Positions 45,301 to 54,153 of a stretch of DNA of 64,000 bases are shown one piece after another (the first letter of the stretch is position 1; every line of letters starts with the position of its first letter). This stretch comes from Chryseobacterium joostei (lineage in GTDB: Bacteria > Bacteroidota > Bacteroidia > Flavobacteriales > Weeksellaceae): assembly GCF_003815775.1 (NCBI RefSeq), contig NZ_CP033926.1, positions 1,612,001-1,676,000 on the forward strand, in the 5' to 3' direction. Position numbers and translations under genes: made by a program. The notes under the pieces were generated by a model, which saw only the letters and a list, made by a program, of their open reading frames with translations, had not been told where the DNA came from and did not search any database.

Positions 45301-46422
45301 TCTGACATCACTGCTAATCTTCAGGAAATAACAGATGCAAAATCATTGCGTCATCATCAGGGTTATCCGGGACTTTTCAAAAGCTTGGCAAGAGAATTTG
45401 ACCAAACAACTTGCAGATTAATCAGTCTGAGTACACCTCAGGAAATGGATCAGATCGCAGAAATCACCTTAAAGGAGATCCTGACCAATGATAAACCTGC
45501 TGAAGTAATTTATAAAAACGAAAAAAGACACAGAGTAGACATTATCCCGTCGCCTTTGTCAACAAGCTTAAACGAAGCACATATTCAGTTAGATCATAAA
45601 TCTGTGGTCTTGGTACTTGGAGGTGCACAGGGAATTACTGCAGAATTGGCAAAACACATGTCTCAGGCTTACCCATGTACTTATATTCTGGTAGGAAGAT
45701 CCGCAGATCCAAGAAATGAAGCATCTGCTTTGAAAGAATTCGAAAGAATGAAGACCAAAGAGGAAATCAGAGCATTCCTGATCAAATCCGGAAGATTCAC
45801 TTCACCTGCTGAAATAGAAAAAGAAACAACAAAAGTATTCAAAAACAATCAAATCCTACGTACTATTCGTGATATGGAAGCGCTTGGAAACACAATCGTC
45901 TACCAATCATTGGATCTTTGTGATGAAGAAGGCTTGAGCAATCTGATCAGCAGTATCTATGAAAAATACAACCGTTTGGATGGCGTTATTCATGGAGCAG
46001 GTCTTTTAGAAGATAAATTGTTCAAACAAAAGACAACTTCTTCTTTCGGACGTGTATTTGATACCAAAGTGAAGCCGCTACGTGTATTGGCAGAGCAACT
46101 TCGTACAGATTGTCAGTTTGTAGTACTGTTCTCAAGTATAGCATCTGTATACGGTAACAAAGGTCAGACAGATTATGCAGCTGCCAACAGTGTATTGGAT
46201 GATTATGCCAATGCTTTAAACAAAAAATTAAAAGGAAAAGTGATTTCCATCAACTGGGGACCTTGGAAGGGCGCCGGAATGGTTTCATCCACCCTTGAAA
46301 CAGAATACGAACGTAGAGGTATCTCCCTAATTCCATTGGATGAAGGAAAGGAAATCTTCCTTAACGAGATCAAATACGGAACTGAAAGCCAGGTGCTGAT
46401 CATGTCAGGAAACAATTGGTAA
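39379..46422 (+). CDS. PUFA-synthase-like polyketide/lipid synthase: NPD-NPD-KS-AT-ACP-ACP-KR
   Basis: 2347 residues. Domains in order: nitronate-monooxygenase/PfaD-type fold 1 (~1-205), whose EAGGQIG has Gln124 where the active-site His is expected, so it is probably degenerate. NPD fold 2 (~280-590) has an intact ECGGHVG with H429. KS (~640-1080): Cys832 (VDAACASSL), His967 (EAHGTGT), His1007 (GHTK). AT (~1180-1500): GHSYGE with Ser1275. Two ACPs carry LSIDSIKR serines at 1690 and 1804, the PfaA-type sequence. KR (~1870-2330): nucleotide-binding GGAQGITAELA from 2081, catalytic Ser2252/2253, Tyr2266 and Asn2270. Order and ACP type match PfaA of PUFA synthases, with a PfaD-like reductase fused in front. 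Presumably builds a reduced or unsaturated acyl chain iteratively in the cytoplasm. Head gene of the operon. Confidence 0.93.
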   Translation: MKNLTIIGLTPFERPDVNLMPKLHLAGIFPVLSLGHELAPAKEALSRLEQLDIPSCGIYISNEKLTSLQIPEKVTFAILPSGMSINQNSKLTLIYQVSSLEEAKQAEQSGANGIIIKGNEAGGQIGYESTFVLFQRIIKEIQSIPVWVQGGIGLHTAAAVKALGATGIVLDSQLALFPESSVPQDIKDLCSKLNGTETKIIANHRVLVRPNSPALPENINAEELKQYFTDLDISKSYIPMGQDISLAVDLYEEFKTLKKMIFGLKEAMYGHLKQAKALQVIDQNNPLAQELGLRYPIAQGPMTRVSDVPSFANAVAEAGALPFVALSLLKGNAAKSLVMETKELAGNKTWGVGILGFAPQELREEQTSYILEAQPPVVLIAGGRPAQAKVFEKAGIKTFLHVPSPALLDIFLKEGAKNFIFEGRECGGHVGPLSSMVLWEKQIERILKEDHPENISVFFAGGIHNDFSTAFVSIMAAPLAARGVKVGVLMGTAYLYTQEAVQTGAIQEEFQLQAMQAKETVLLETAPGHETRCLNTAFAHHFNTEKAKLLAAGADKKEVWEQLEKLNVGRLRIAAKGIERQGDQLVNIPKDDQLDLGMYMIGQIATMHNKVLSLEELHQNVSVNNYEYIQNAALSEEPVSSEKPLDIAIVGMECIFPGAKNLEEFWRNIILGKDSVTEVPDERWSKDLYYHPDSDGPDVSHSKWGGFIPKIDFDPLAFGIPPQSLAAIEPTQLLTLLVAKRAMEDAGYGEKHINRDNISVIIGAEGGNDLANSYSFRGYYKQVFGELHEEVKEAFPHTTEDSFPGILANVIAGRITNRLDLGGRNFTVDAACASSLAAIDLACQELVLGKSDMVLAGGADLHNGINDYLMFSSTHALSRKGRCATFDSDADGIALGEGIAILVLKRYEDAINDGDRIYSVIKGVGGSSDGKALGLTAPRKIGQVRALERAYTQAGISAASVGLVEAHGTGTVVGDKTELSALTNLFSRSGALPGQTHLGSVKTQIGHTKCAAGLAGLIKASLAVYHGIKPPTLHLQKPNAYYNAQTSPFSFHAETGLWTEKNRYAGISAFGFGGTNFHTVISNHPKQDDSIAMQSWPSELFVFRGDTYEEAKGQSSQIKALLEINDGIPLKDIAYSLSISSEKPIQFSIVADTAEDLMMKLELVLLGIETKDTFTVSKKEGKVAFTFPGQGSQRINMARDLFVVFPAMRKLIDDYPELEKVVFPSKTFNEADLKQQKETIKDTRLAQPLLGIVDLALAKFLETLGIIPDMLAGHSYGELPALCFAGVFGEDQLVDLSIQRAQSILDSVEGGDPGSMLAASATHERLQPIIAKVEGCYPVNFNAPTQCVIAGSTEAINKLLEVLKQEGISAKKLEVACAFHSPLLAKSKGLYADVLKDIPFQEMQIPVWSNTTAEVYPSSPSEIKERLTDHLVQPVRFVEQMQAMYNDGARIFIEVGPGKVLTGLAKSCIEKDQLTLYVEDNSRNKFTHLLCMLAQYLGTGRTFNIEKLFDGRSVQLIDINQPELYKKSPAIWRVNGQAAHPTTGTLPANGALPILTPISMNNFTNNTQPPAPDSLSTAERMLQEYLNSMKLMIQAQRDVMLSFMGQNPQVNPMPVYNTPMPASTPERTIPVQPVYQERTVAVAASAVAVKPAPTRDIKSLLLQVVSDKTGYPQEMLGMEMDLEADLSIDSIKRVEIIGTLRNELGTLSNGNANEDTVMEQLAGIKTLSGLVSWLTEFSGADTTTTPEKNTTTTETKASKPQSSLALSLEDLQNAILNIVSEKTGYPKEMLGLDLDLEADLSIDSIKRMEIIADLKNKIGFGENLEQADDVMEKLAAIKTLRGLASWISEMSGENNEDKDEVKEINTPEPTNNVLSRLRFDITPTDASLVQNTEVLQGKHFAITQDDSKQTSAIKNELEKHGAIVELVDTEKDLSNFDGLIMLDLFSSADRPSIIDHVDLIKKLDFDKVKWVYLISDITANLQEITDAKSLRHHQGYPGLFKSLAREFDQTTCRLISLSTPQEMDQIAEITLKEILTNDKPAEVIYKNEKRHRVDIIPSPLSTSLNEAHIQLDHKSVVLVLGGAQGITAELAKHMSQAYPCTYILVGRSADPRNEASALKEFERMKTKEEIRAFLIKSGRFTSPAEIEKETTKVFKNNQILRTIRDMEALGNTIVYQSLDLCDEEGLSNLISSIYEKYNRLDGVIHGAGLLEDKLFKQKTTSSFGRVFDTKVKPLRVLAEQLRTDCQFVVLFSSIASVYGNKGQTDYAAANSVLDDYANALNKKLKGKVISINWGPWKGAGMVSSTLETEYERRGISLIPLDEGKEIFLNEIKYGTESQVLIMSGNNW

Positions 46423-46441
46423 ACCTCTGTACAAAATAAGT

Positions 46442-49400
46442 ATGAAAAAAACGGATGTTGCTGTAATTGGCCTATCTTGTGTCTTTCCGGGGGCACAAGA
46501 TGCCAATACTTTTTGGCAGAATATTGTCAATAAAGTAGACTCTACCCAATCGGCTCCGGCAGATAGGATAGATCCGGTACACTTTAGTGATGCCACCAAT
46601 CCTGTCGATCGTTTCTATTGTAAACGCGGCGGGTTTATCCCTGACTATGAATTTGATCCCACAGCATTTGGAATCTTACCACTTGCTGTAGAAGGAACAG
46701 AGCCAGACCATTTACTAACACTTGATTTAGTTCAAAAGGCATTGGAAGATGCTGGAGTATTTCAAAAGAATACTTCCCTTGAAAAAGCAGGAATTATTAT
46801 CGGTAAAGGAAACTATACCGGCCCTGGAGCTACCCGTGCCATCGAAATTGTAAGAACCGGAGAACAGATTTCCTCATTATTACAGGAATTACTGCCTCAG
46901 GTATCTTCTGCTGATATTGAAAAAGTAAAGCATGCATTTCAGGAACGCAAAGGACGTTTTGCTGCCGATACTGCCATGGGACTCATTCCCAATCTGGTAG
47001 CCTCATTGGTAGCCAACCGCTTTGATCTGGGAGGTGTTGCATTTACCGTGGATGCAGCTTGTGCCAGTGCCTTAATTGCCGTTGATCATGCCGTACAGGA
47101 ACTTCAACGAGGCCGTTCCGACATTATGATTGCCGGCGGTGTACATACAGGACAAAATGCTGCTTTCTGGAGTATTTTTGCCCAGTTGGGAGCCATGTCC
47201 CGTCAAGAACAGATTAAACCATTCAGTATGGATGCTGATGGATTATTGATTGGTGAAGGGTGTGGTTTCGTCGTTTTAAAACGACTGGAAGACGCCGTTC
47301 GTGATCAGGACAAGATTTACGCTGTTATTAAAGGCGTGGGAGTAAGCAGTGATGGGAACGGAACCAGTGTGATGAGCCCATCGGTAAAAGGTCAGTTAAA
47401 AGCTTTGGAACAAGCCTGGATTAATGCTGATTTAGATAAAAATAAAGTCGGTTACCTTGAAGCTCATGGTACCGGAACTCCGCTTGGCGATAAAACAGAA
47501 CTTCAAACCTTAGCACAGTTCTTTGGAAAAGAAGAAACTGCTCCGGTTGCAGGAATTGGGTCGGTAAAATCTAATATCGGACATGCAATGCCGGCTGCGG
47601 GAATTGCAGGATTGATAAAAACATGTCTGGCATTACACCACGATACTTTACCGCCAACCTTATATTGTGAAAACCCAACTGCAGACATGCAGAACACAAG
47701 ATTCAAACCTGTACAGGAAGCCAAAAACTGGTCAAAGACAGGACTCCCAAAAGTAGCAGCAGTGAATGCTTTCGGATTTGGAGGAATCAACGCACATGTT
47801 GTTTTGGAAGGCTATGATATGCCGAAAAAAGATCATGTATTGATATTAGCAAGACCTACCCATGAAGAATTATTGTCTGCACTACAAAATAATGAAACGG
47901 CCATTGGTGAAGGAGATTTCAGAGTTGCGATATTTGATCCAACGCCTGCAAGAATAGAAAAAGCACTTAAAATTGTCTCCAAGAACATCACTTGGAAAAA
48001 CAAACAGGATATTTGGTACACCTCTGCCCCATTATTAAAAGATGGCGGTAAAGTTGCATTTGTATTTCCGGGCTTAGACGGTCTGGCAAAAGGCGAAGTA
48101 GACAGCGTTAGCCGTTATTTCGGATTAACAGCGCCTATAGAAACTGAAGGTGAGGGACTCTTAACCGATGCTTTAAACATTTTCAACAACTGCAGTATTC
48201 TGGATAATTCTTTGAAAAAGCTAGGAATCATCCCTGATATGAACGCAGGACACAGTTTAGGAGAATGGCTGGCAGGATATTCATCCGAGTTGGCAGAAGC
48301 CAATTCTGTAAAGGCATTAATTGATGTGCTGAATCCTGAAACATTTGAATTAAAAGACTCTAAATTTATTGCTATCGGAGCCGGAATTGATGTAGTACAA
48401 CCTTTTATTACTGAAATTTCAAATCTCTATGTATCCAATGACAATTGCCCTAATCAGGTGATTCTTTGTGGCAGTAATGCTGCTTTGGATGAATTGGTTC
48501 CCTTATTAAAATCAAAACAAATTTTCCATCAGGTATTGCCTTTCCAATCCGGATTCCACTCTCCATTTATCGCCGATAAACTGGATGTGATCCTTGCAGG
48601 AATGGAAAAAGCACAGTTTCAGAAAACAAAGATCCCACTATGGTCTGCAACAACACTGGAACCATATCCGGCAGATCAGGCAGCGATCAGAAAGCTGAGT
48701 GCTGAGCATTTGGTACAGCCTGTTCGTTTCCGTGAACTGACAGATAAATTATACGAAGAAGGCGCCAGAGTCTTCATTCAGGTGGGCACAGGTGGATTGA
48801 TTGGTTTCATAGACGACACATTGAAAGGAAAAGCTTTCAGTACCATTGCTTCCAGCGTTCCAACCCGTTCAGCACTGGCACAATTACAACGTGTAGTCGC
48901 TTCATTATTTGTAGAGGGAAAAACAATTGCTCTTGATTTTCTGGAGATTCAGAATCATTCGAAAAGACCATCAGGAAAAGGCATTAAACTGGAATTAGGC
49001 TCTCCTATTATCCGTAATTTTAAAGAAGTTAAAGCTTTGGCTCAGTCTTTTGATACGCCAAAACAATATACCGCAACCGCTTCAGCTATTGCCACAAAAA
49101 GCGGACATCCGCTTGTACAGGCATTTCAGGACAATGTTGCAGACATGATCCGTATGCAGGAAGAAGTCTTGACTTTATTCCAAAACCGTCCGGAAATCAC
49201 CATCCAACGTCCCGCTCCTGTAGCACCGATTGTTCCCAAAGCACCGAGAAGTACAACTTTCTCGAAAGATATGTATGTGACCTTAGAAAGCCACCCTTAT
49301 CTTATTGATCACAGCTTATTGAGACAGCCTAAAGGATGGACACATGTAGCAGATATGGAACCGGTTATTCCGATGACGATGATTTTTGAGCAGCTTGCAG

Positions 49401-50695
49401 AAATTGCAGAAGCAGAAATCCCGGGAACTTTGGTTCATAAAATCATGAACGTAAGCGTATTCCAATGGATGAACGTAGCCAAGCCTTTTGAAAAAACGGT
49501 AAAAGGAGAATGGCGTTCCCAAAACCACGCTTATCTGGATATTGAGAACTTTGTGAATGCAGAAGTTGTATTAAAGTCCTCCTCTGTTTCTACACCCTCT
49601 TTCAATCTTTCTATTGGTGATCTTTTACCTATTGAAAGAACACCTGAAGAAATCTATGACGCACACATGTTCCATGGAGATCAATATCAGGGAATCACTG
49701 AAGTTTCAGCAGTTGGAAATAAAGGAATCATAGGAAAAATTAAAGGAAATGGTGGAAAAGGGTCTTTATTGGACAATGCAGGACAATTATTTGGGCTTTG
49801 GTTACAGCTTACCTTAGTGAAAGACCGTATTGCATTCCCTGTAAAGATCAGAGACATTGAATTCTTCGGAGACATGCATGATCAGGAAGGTATTTTTGAA
49901 TGTACCTGTATGCTTACAGAGCTTAATGATGAATTTGCCATTGCAGATATCATCCTTAAAAGAGACGGAAAAGTTTGGTGCGCCATCACAGGCTGGCAGA
50001 ACAGAAGACTGGAGATTGATGCTGCTCTATGGAATGTTTCCATGTCACCATTGCACAACCGTCTTTCTGAGGAGATTGCTCCGGAAGTATTCTTCTTCCA
50101 TCAGGCCTATACCAGAGTCGCTTCATGGGATTTTATCCTGAAAAGATATTTTAACCAGACGGAAAAACAGCATCATCAGCAATTGTTACCCAACAAAAAG
50201 AAAAACTGGATGGTAAGCCGTGTTGCCGTGAAAGATGCCGTTAGAAATCTTCTTCGTCAGGAAAAAAATCATGCCTGCTTCCCGATTACTTTTGAAATCC
50301 GCTCCGATGAAGTGGGGAAACCTTATCTCATCAGTGATTTTACAGAAGACATCCATATTTCACTCGCTCACAAAGGAAAAGAAGCCGTGGGAATCGCGAG
50401 ATATGGAAAACCTGTAGGAATTGATATGGAACTTATGGAAGAACGTAGCGAAGGATTCTATGACATGGTATTTACCGACAACGAATTAGCATTATTAAAA
50501 GACAGAGATCAGGCGGAATGGACCACCCGTTTCTGGGTAGCCAAGGAAGCCTACGGAAAGTTTCTCGGAACAGGACTCAAAGGAAATCCTAAAGCCTTTG
50601 AAGTCGAATTGATAAAAGACGATCACTTGTGGATCAACAATATTGAAATCAAAACTATTAAACATAAAAATTATATTATCGGATGGACACTGTAA
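46442..50695 (+). CDS. Second synthase: KS-AT-DH with C-terminal phosphopantetheinyl transferase
   Basis: 1417 residues. KS (~1-450) has Cys207 (VDAACASAL), His342 (EAHGTGT) and His381 (NIGHAM), so the catalytic set is complete. AT-like domain (~530-850): FPGLDG replaces FPGQGS at 542-547, and GHSLGE gives Ser605. Double-hotdog dehydratase region (~940-1200): starts HPYLIDHSLL (H951, H957) with a distal Asp in SLLDNAGQLFG; its motifs are looser than in modular DHs, as in PfaC. C-terminal Sfp-type 4'-phosphopantetheinyl transferase (~1240-1417): VGIDMELME (D1328) and WVAKEAYGKFLG (K1368). The PPTase can activate the ACPs of both synthase proteins and the free ACP. Starts 19 bases after the first synthase. 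Confidence 0.9.
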   Translation: MKKTDVAVIGLSCVFPGAQDANTFWQNIVNKVDSTQSAPADRIDPVHFSDATNPVDRFYCKRGGFIPDYEFDPTAFGILPLAVEGTEPDHLLTLDLVQKALEDAGVFQKNTSLEKAGIIIGKGNYTGPGATRAIEIVRTGEQISSLLQELLPQVSSADIEKVKHAFQERKGRFAADTAMGLIPNLVASLVANRFDLGGVAFTVDAACASALIAVDHAVQELQRGRSDIMIAGGVHTGQNAAFWSIFAQLGAMSRQEQIKPFSMDADGLLIGEGCGFVVLKRLEDAVRDQDKIYAVIKGVGVSSDGNGTSVMSPSVKGQLKALEQAWINADLDKNKVGYLEAHGTGTPLGDKTELQTLAQFFGKEETAPVAGIGSVKSNIGHAMPAAGIAGLIKTCLALHHDTLPPTLYCENPTADMQNTRFKPVQEAKNWSKTGLPKVAAVNAFGFGGINAHVVLEGYDMPKKDHVLILARPTHEELLSALQNNETAIGEGDFRVAIFDPTPARIEKALKIVSKNITWKNKQDIWYTSAPLLKDGGKVAFVFPGLDGLAKGEVDSVSRYFGLTAPIETEGEGLLTDALNIFNNCSILDNSLKKLGIIPDMNAGHSLGEWLAGYSSELAEANSVKALIDVLNPETFELKDSKFIAIGAGIDVVQPFITEISNLYVSNDNCPNQVILCGSNAALDELVPLLKSKQIFHQVLPFQSGFHSPFIADKLDVILAGMEKAQFQKTKIPLWSATTLEPYPADQAAIRKLSAEHLVQPVRFRELTDKLYEEGARVFIQVGTGGLIGFIDDTLKGKAFSTIASSVPTRSALAQLQRVVASLFVEGKTIALDFLEIQNHSKRPSGKGIKLELGSPIIRNFKEVKALAQSFDTPKQYTATASAIATKSGHPLVQAFQDNVADMIRMQEEVLTLFQNRPEITIQRPAPVAPIVPKAPRSTTFSKDMYVTLESHPYLIDHSLLRQPKGWTHVADMEPVIPMTMIFEQLAEIAEAEIPGTLVHKIMNVSVFQWMNVAKPFEKTVKGEWRSQNHAYLDIENFVNAEVVLKSSSVSTPSFNLSIGDLLPIERTPEEIYDAHMFHGDQYQGITEVSAVGNKGIIGKIKGNGGKGSLLDNAGQLFGLWLQLTLVKDRIAFPVKIRDIEFFGDMHDQEGIFECTCMLTELNDEFAIADIILKRDGKVWCAITGWQNRRLEIDAALWNVSMSPLHNRLSEEIAPEVFFFHQAYTRVASWDFILKRYFNQTEKQHHQQLLPNKKKNWMVSRVAVKDAVRNLLRQEKNHACFPITFEIRSDEVGKPYLISDFTEDIHISLAHKGKEAVGIARYGKPVGIDMELMEERSEGFYDMVFTDNELALLKDRDQAEWTTRFWVAKEAYGKFLGTGLKGNPKAFEVELIKDDHLWINNIEIKTIKHKNYIIGWTL

Positions 50696-50982
50696 ACGCA
50701 ACATTAAAAATGAACCACGAAGAACTTTTTACTTTATTAAAAGGTTTTATTACTGAAGTGATAGGTGCTGAATTTGTAGAAGAAATGGATATTACTCCTG
50801 AAAGTTCATTCACCAAGGATCTTGAAATGGACAGCATCGAGATTGTCTCTTTCTCTGAAAAGATCAAGGCGCATTTTGGCGATCAGATCGACTTTACAGG
50901 TTGGTTATCTTCTATGGATCTTGACCAGCTTATTAATCTTGACCTTAGTATGATCATCAATTATATCTACGAATGCCAATAA
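50683..50982 (+). CDS. Free acyl carrier protein
   Basis: 99 residues as drawn; an alternative ATG at 50710 would give 90. The 4'-phosphopantetheine site is Ser51 in DLEMDSIEIVSFSEKI. The fold pattern of four helices fits (ELFTLLKGFITEVIGAEF, SSFTKDLEMDSIEI, then a longer C-terminal helix). It overlaps the end of the second synthase by 13 bases and the hydrolase by 10, a sign of co-translation. As a discrete ACP it may carry the starter or the finished chain for hand-off to the acyltransferases or hydrolase. Confidence 0.9.
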   Translation: MDTVNATLKMNHEELFTLLKGFITEVIGAEFVEEMDITPESSFTKDLEMDSIEIVSFSEKIKAHFGDQIDFTGWLSSMDLDQLINLDLSMIINYIYECQ

Positions 50983-51755
50983 TCACTGTCAATAACAGAC
51001 AAGTTCATATACAGGAACTCAACAAAGGAGCCGAACAAACCGTGGTCTTAATCCACGGTATGTTCAGTAACCTGTCCATTTATTATTTTAATATTGCCCC
51101 TATTCTGGCAAAACATTTCCATGTGGTGATGTACGATCTGAAAAGTCACGGTATGAGTGAACGTTTTTTGGATGGGTACGACCTTGAAAACATGTCATCC
51201 GATCTGATTGATTTAATGGATCATCTGCAACTGAAAAAGGTACATCTTGTTGGCTATAGTTTTGGAGGTTTAATTGCGTTAAAAACAGCATTACAATATC
51301 CCGACCGTGTCAATCAACTGGTGGTAATGGAAGCTCCGGATCCTCAGGACGAAAAAGCCCGTAACATCATTGATGAATACAGTAAGGAATTCCTTGAGCA
51401 TTATGTGGCTAATTTTACAGATACTACCAAAGTTCAGATGGGCAAAAGACAAATGGAAAAGAACCATCGTATGTATGAGTTTCTATTTAATCAAACCAGC
51501 ATCAAGGCAGATATGATTAAGGAAAAACATTTCCTTGGTGAAGCTGATTTTAATGGATTAACAGCTTCCACATTATTGCTTTACGGTGCTGAGTCCAACT
51601 GCAGACCTACAGGTGAATGGCTGCAGTCCCAAATCGGCTCGTCCGAACTTGAATTAATTCCCGGCGATCACAATATTCCGATTCAGGAACCTAACCTGAT
51701 AGCGGAAACCATCGCTCAGTTTTTATCTAATATCTTAACGAAGAACCATGGCTAA
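50973..51755 (+). CDS. Alpha/beta hydrolase, probable thioesterase or editing hydrolase of the cluster
   Basis: 260 residues. The fold is clear from the oxyanion loop HGMFSNLS (28-35), nucleophile elbow GYSFGG with Ser96 (94-99), and a late His in GDHNIPI. The likely acid is the Asp of GDHN or one further upstream. No signal peptide. Overlap by 10 bases with the ACP gene and 8 with the glycosyltransferase indicates a tightly coupled operon. In PKS and FAS clusters such proteins release the chain from ACP or remove stalled intermediates (family inference); direct proof is lacking. Confidence 0.88.
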   Translation: MPIITVNNRQVHIQELNKGAEQTVVLIHGMFSNLSIYYFNIAPILAKHFHVVMYDLKSHGMSERFLDGYDLENMSSDLIDLMDHLQLKKVHLVGYSFGGLIALKTALQYPDRVNQLVVMEAPDPQDEKARNIIDEYSKEFLEHYVANFTDTTKVQMGKRQMEKNHRMYEFLFNQTSIKADMIKEKHFLGEADFNGLTASTLLLYGAESNCRPTGEWLQSQIGSSELELIPGDHNIPIQEPNLIAETIAQFLSNILTKNHG

Positions 51756-54150
51756 ATTTGCATTTATAGTTCCACCATTGACAGGACATGTCAATCCTAC
51801 CCTAAGCATCGGTGCTACTCTGTTGGAAAGAGGACATGAAGTAGCCTGGATCAGCCTTGACCCGACTTTGGAGGCTAAATTACCTGCGGGAGGAAAATTA
51901 TTACTGATCCAATACGATCAGACCGACGAAGAAAAGAAAGAAAGCGAACAATATCTTGATATTATATCCAAAAAAGTAGTCTATGGAATCGACAGCGTTA
52001 AGTTCCTTTACGAAGAGGTTCTTATCCCGTTGAACAGACATTGCTATAAAGGAATTGTTGCTTTATTAAAAACATACCAACCCGATTTGATCATTGGCGA
52101 TCACCAGTTATTTGCAGCCCCGGTTGCCGCAAAAGCATTGGGAATCCCTTATGCCACTTCCGTTACCGCTCCAGCTGCCATTAAAATCATGAATGAGCTG
52201 CCTAAGGTACACGAATGGGAAGTAAATCAAATCGTTGCATTACAGGAAGAACTGGGAGTGAATGAAAAGCGTTCCCTTGCTACTTCTGACCTTTTAACCC
52301 TTGTTTTAACCTCTACGTATTTCTTTGGTGAAATGGAGGATCTTCCCTCTCAGTACCAATTTACAGGTCCCGTTCTTACAGAGCGTCGTATCTCTTGTGA
52401 ATTTGATTGGGACAGACTAAAAAGTGCTACCAACAAAAAGATTTTAGTAAGCATCGGAACCACTTTCGATCATGATCATAAAAAAGCATTCTTCCAAAAG
52501 GTAGTGGATGCCTTTAAGGATGAAGATTTAACGGTTGTCGTGGTTTCAGATCCCCAACTTTTTGATCAGTGGCCGGATAACTTTATGGTATACCAACAAG
52601 TTCCTCAATTGGATCTGTTACCTCATCTTGACGGGGTGGTTTGCCACGGTGGTCACAATACCGTTTCTGAAACTTTATCCAATGGTATTCCTTTAGTGGT
52701 TATTCCTATTGCGTATGACCAGTCGCATGTTGCAGGACGTGTAGTGCGTACAGAAGCGGGTGAACGACTGAATTTCAACAGATTTAAAGCCAATCATTTA
52801 AGAGAAGCTGTACAACAGATTTTGAATAATCCGAGTTACCGTGAAGCTGCTCAAAAAGTAGGACAATCTTTTATGGAAGCAGGAGGAGCATCTACAGCAG
52901 CTAATTTATTGGAAGAAGCCATCACAAAGGCTTCAAAACCAGAAAAACCATCTAAATTTTTATTCGTTGTTCCTCCATTCTTCGGACATGTAAGCCCTAC
53001 ATTAAGTGTGGGAGCCAGCCTAATTGCCCGTGGCCACGAAGTAAAATGGTTTGGGATTACACCTTTAGACAACAAACATATTCCTGAGGGAGGTTCTTAC
53101 TATTATCCTGAAGAAGACCTTATTCCGTATCAGGAAGAAATCGCTCGTATTTTAAAGAGACAGGATGACGGACCAGCATGCTCCGGACCTGAAGTCATGA
53201 AACTGGCACTGGAAGAAACCTATGTTCCTTTTGCCAAAATGATGATGCCAGGATTAACCAGACTGACAGAAAGCTGGATGCCTGATGTAATCGTGAACGA
53301 CTGTATCACCTTTGGGGGTGCCTTATTTGCTCACAAACACAATATTCCTTGTGTAACCACAACTCCCGTTCCACCAGACGTAATGGGAGATACAGAAAAA
53401 AGTGCTCCTAAAATCTGGGAATGGCAGCAAAATCTAATCAAAGACTTACAAAAAGAAGTAGGAATTCATGAGGAAGGTATTTACATCCATTCTCATAAAC
53501 TCAATATGGTTTTTACCTCACAAGCCTTTGCCGGATTTGAAACCGTTCCTTCTCATATGAAGTTTGTAGGCCCAGTGAAAGGGCGTCCAAACGATGCTCC
53601 GTTTGATTGGGATAAATTGAACGCTTCTACCACTCCAAAGATCTTTGTATCCCTGGGAACATTATTGGTAGACATCAGAAAAGCGTTCTTTGAAAAGATC
53701 ATTGCTGCATTTAAAGACCAGCCGGTTACTGTGATCGCCGCTACTCCACCTGAAATCTTTGAAGAATGGCCGGATAATTTTATTGTAAACAGCTTTGTCC
53801 CTCAATCTGCGGTGATGCAGCAAATGGATATGGTGATCTGCCACGGTGGATTCAATACTGTTAATGATACATTCCGTAATGGGTTGCCGATGTTAATTAC
53901 GCCTATTGCCTATGATCATTTTCATATTGCAAAATTAATTGAGCAGGCAGGCTGCGGAATCAGTATCCGATACAAAAGGCTACGAGTGGACGCGCTTCGT
54001 GAAACCGTTTTTGAATTATTGGAAAATCCAAAATACAGAATGGCCGCTCAGGAAGTCCGTAATACATTCACGCTTGCCGGAGGAAATGACAAAGCAGTAG
54101 AACTGTTAGAAAATTTTGTACACGAACATTCAACATTAGCTTCAGTGTAG
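51748..54150 (+). CDS. Fused tandem GT1-family glycosyltransferase
   Basis: 800 residues holding two complete GT-B glycosyltransferases: copy 1 (residues ~1-395) and copy 2 (~403-800). Each starts with the family N-terminal motif (KFAFIVPPLTGHVNPTLSIG and KFLFVVPPFFGHVSPTLSVG) and has the donor-binding site (VVCHGGHNTVSETLSNGIPL and VICHGGFNTVNDTFRNGLPM). They belong to the UGT/MGT (GT1) group, which includes macrolide and zeaxanthin glucosyltransferases. A single chain of two GT1 units may add two sugars in sequence, or keep one catalytic and one structural unit; the sequence cannot decide. The overlap with the hydrolase gene suggests the acceptor is made by this pathway. Confidence 0.9.
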   Translation: MAKFAFIVPPLTGHVNPTLSIGATLLERGHEVAWISLDPTLEAKLPAGGKLLLIQYDQTDEEKKESEQYLDIISKKVVYGIDSVKFLYEEVLIPLNRHCYKGIVALLKTYQPDLIIGDHQLFAAPVAAKALGIPYATSVTAPAAIKIMNELPKVHEWEVNQIVALQEELGVNEKRSLATSDLLTLVLTSTYFFGEMEDLPSQYQFTGPVLTERRISCEFDWDRLKSATNKKILVSIGTTFDHDHKKAFFQKVVDAFKDEDLTVVVVSDPQLFDQWPDNFMVYQQVPQLDLLPHLDGVVCHGGHNTVSETLSNGIPLVVIPIAYDQSHVAGRVVRTEAGERLNFNRFKANHLREAVQQILNNPSYREAAQKVGQSFMEAGGASTAANLLEEAITKASKPEKPSKFLFVVPPFFGHVSPTLSVGASLIARGHEVKWFGITPLDNKHIPEGGSYYYPEEDLIPYQEEIARILKRQDDGPACSGPEVMKLALEETYVPFAKMMMPGLTRLTESWMPDVIVNDCITFGGALFAHKHNIPCVTTTPVPPDVMGDTEKSAPKIWEWQQNLIKDLQKEVGIHEEGIYIHSHKLNMVFTSQAFAGFETVPSHMKFVGPVKGRPNDAPFDWDKLNASTTPKIFVSLGTLLVDIRKAFFEKIIAAFKDQPVTVIAATPPEIFEEWPDNFIVNSFVPQSAVMQQMDMVICHGGFNTVNDTFRNGLPMLITPIAYDHFHIAKLIEQAGCGISIRYKRLRVDALRETVFELLENPKYRMAAQEVRNTFTLAGGNDKAVELLENFVHEHSTLASV

Positions 54151-54153
54151 CCC

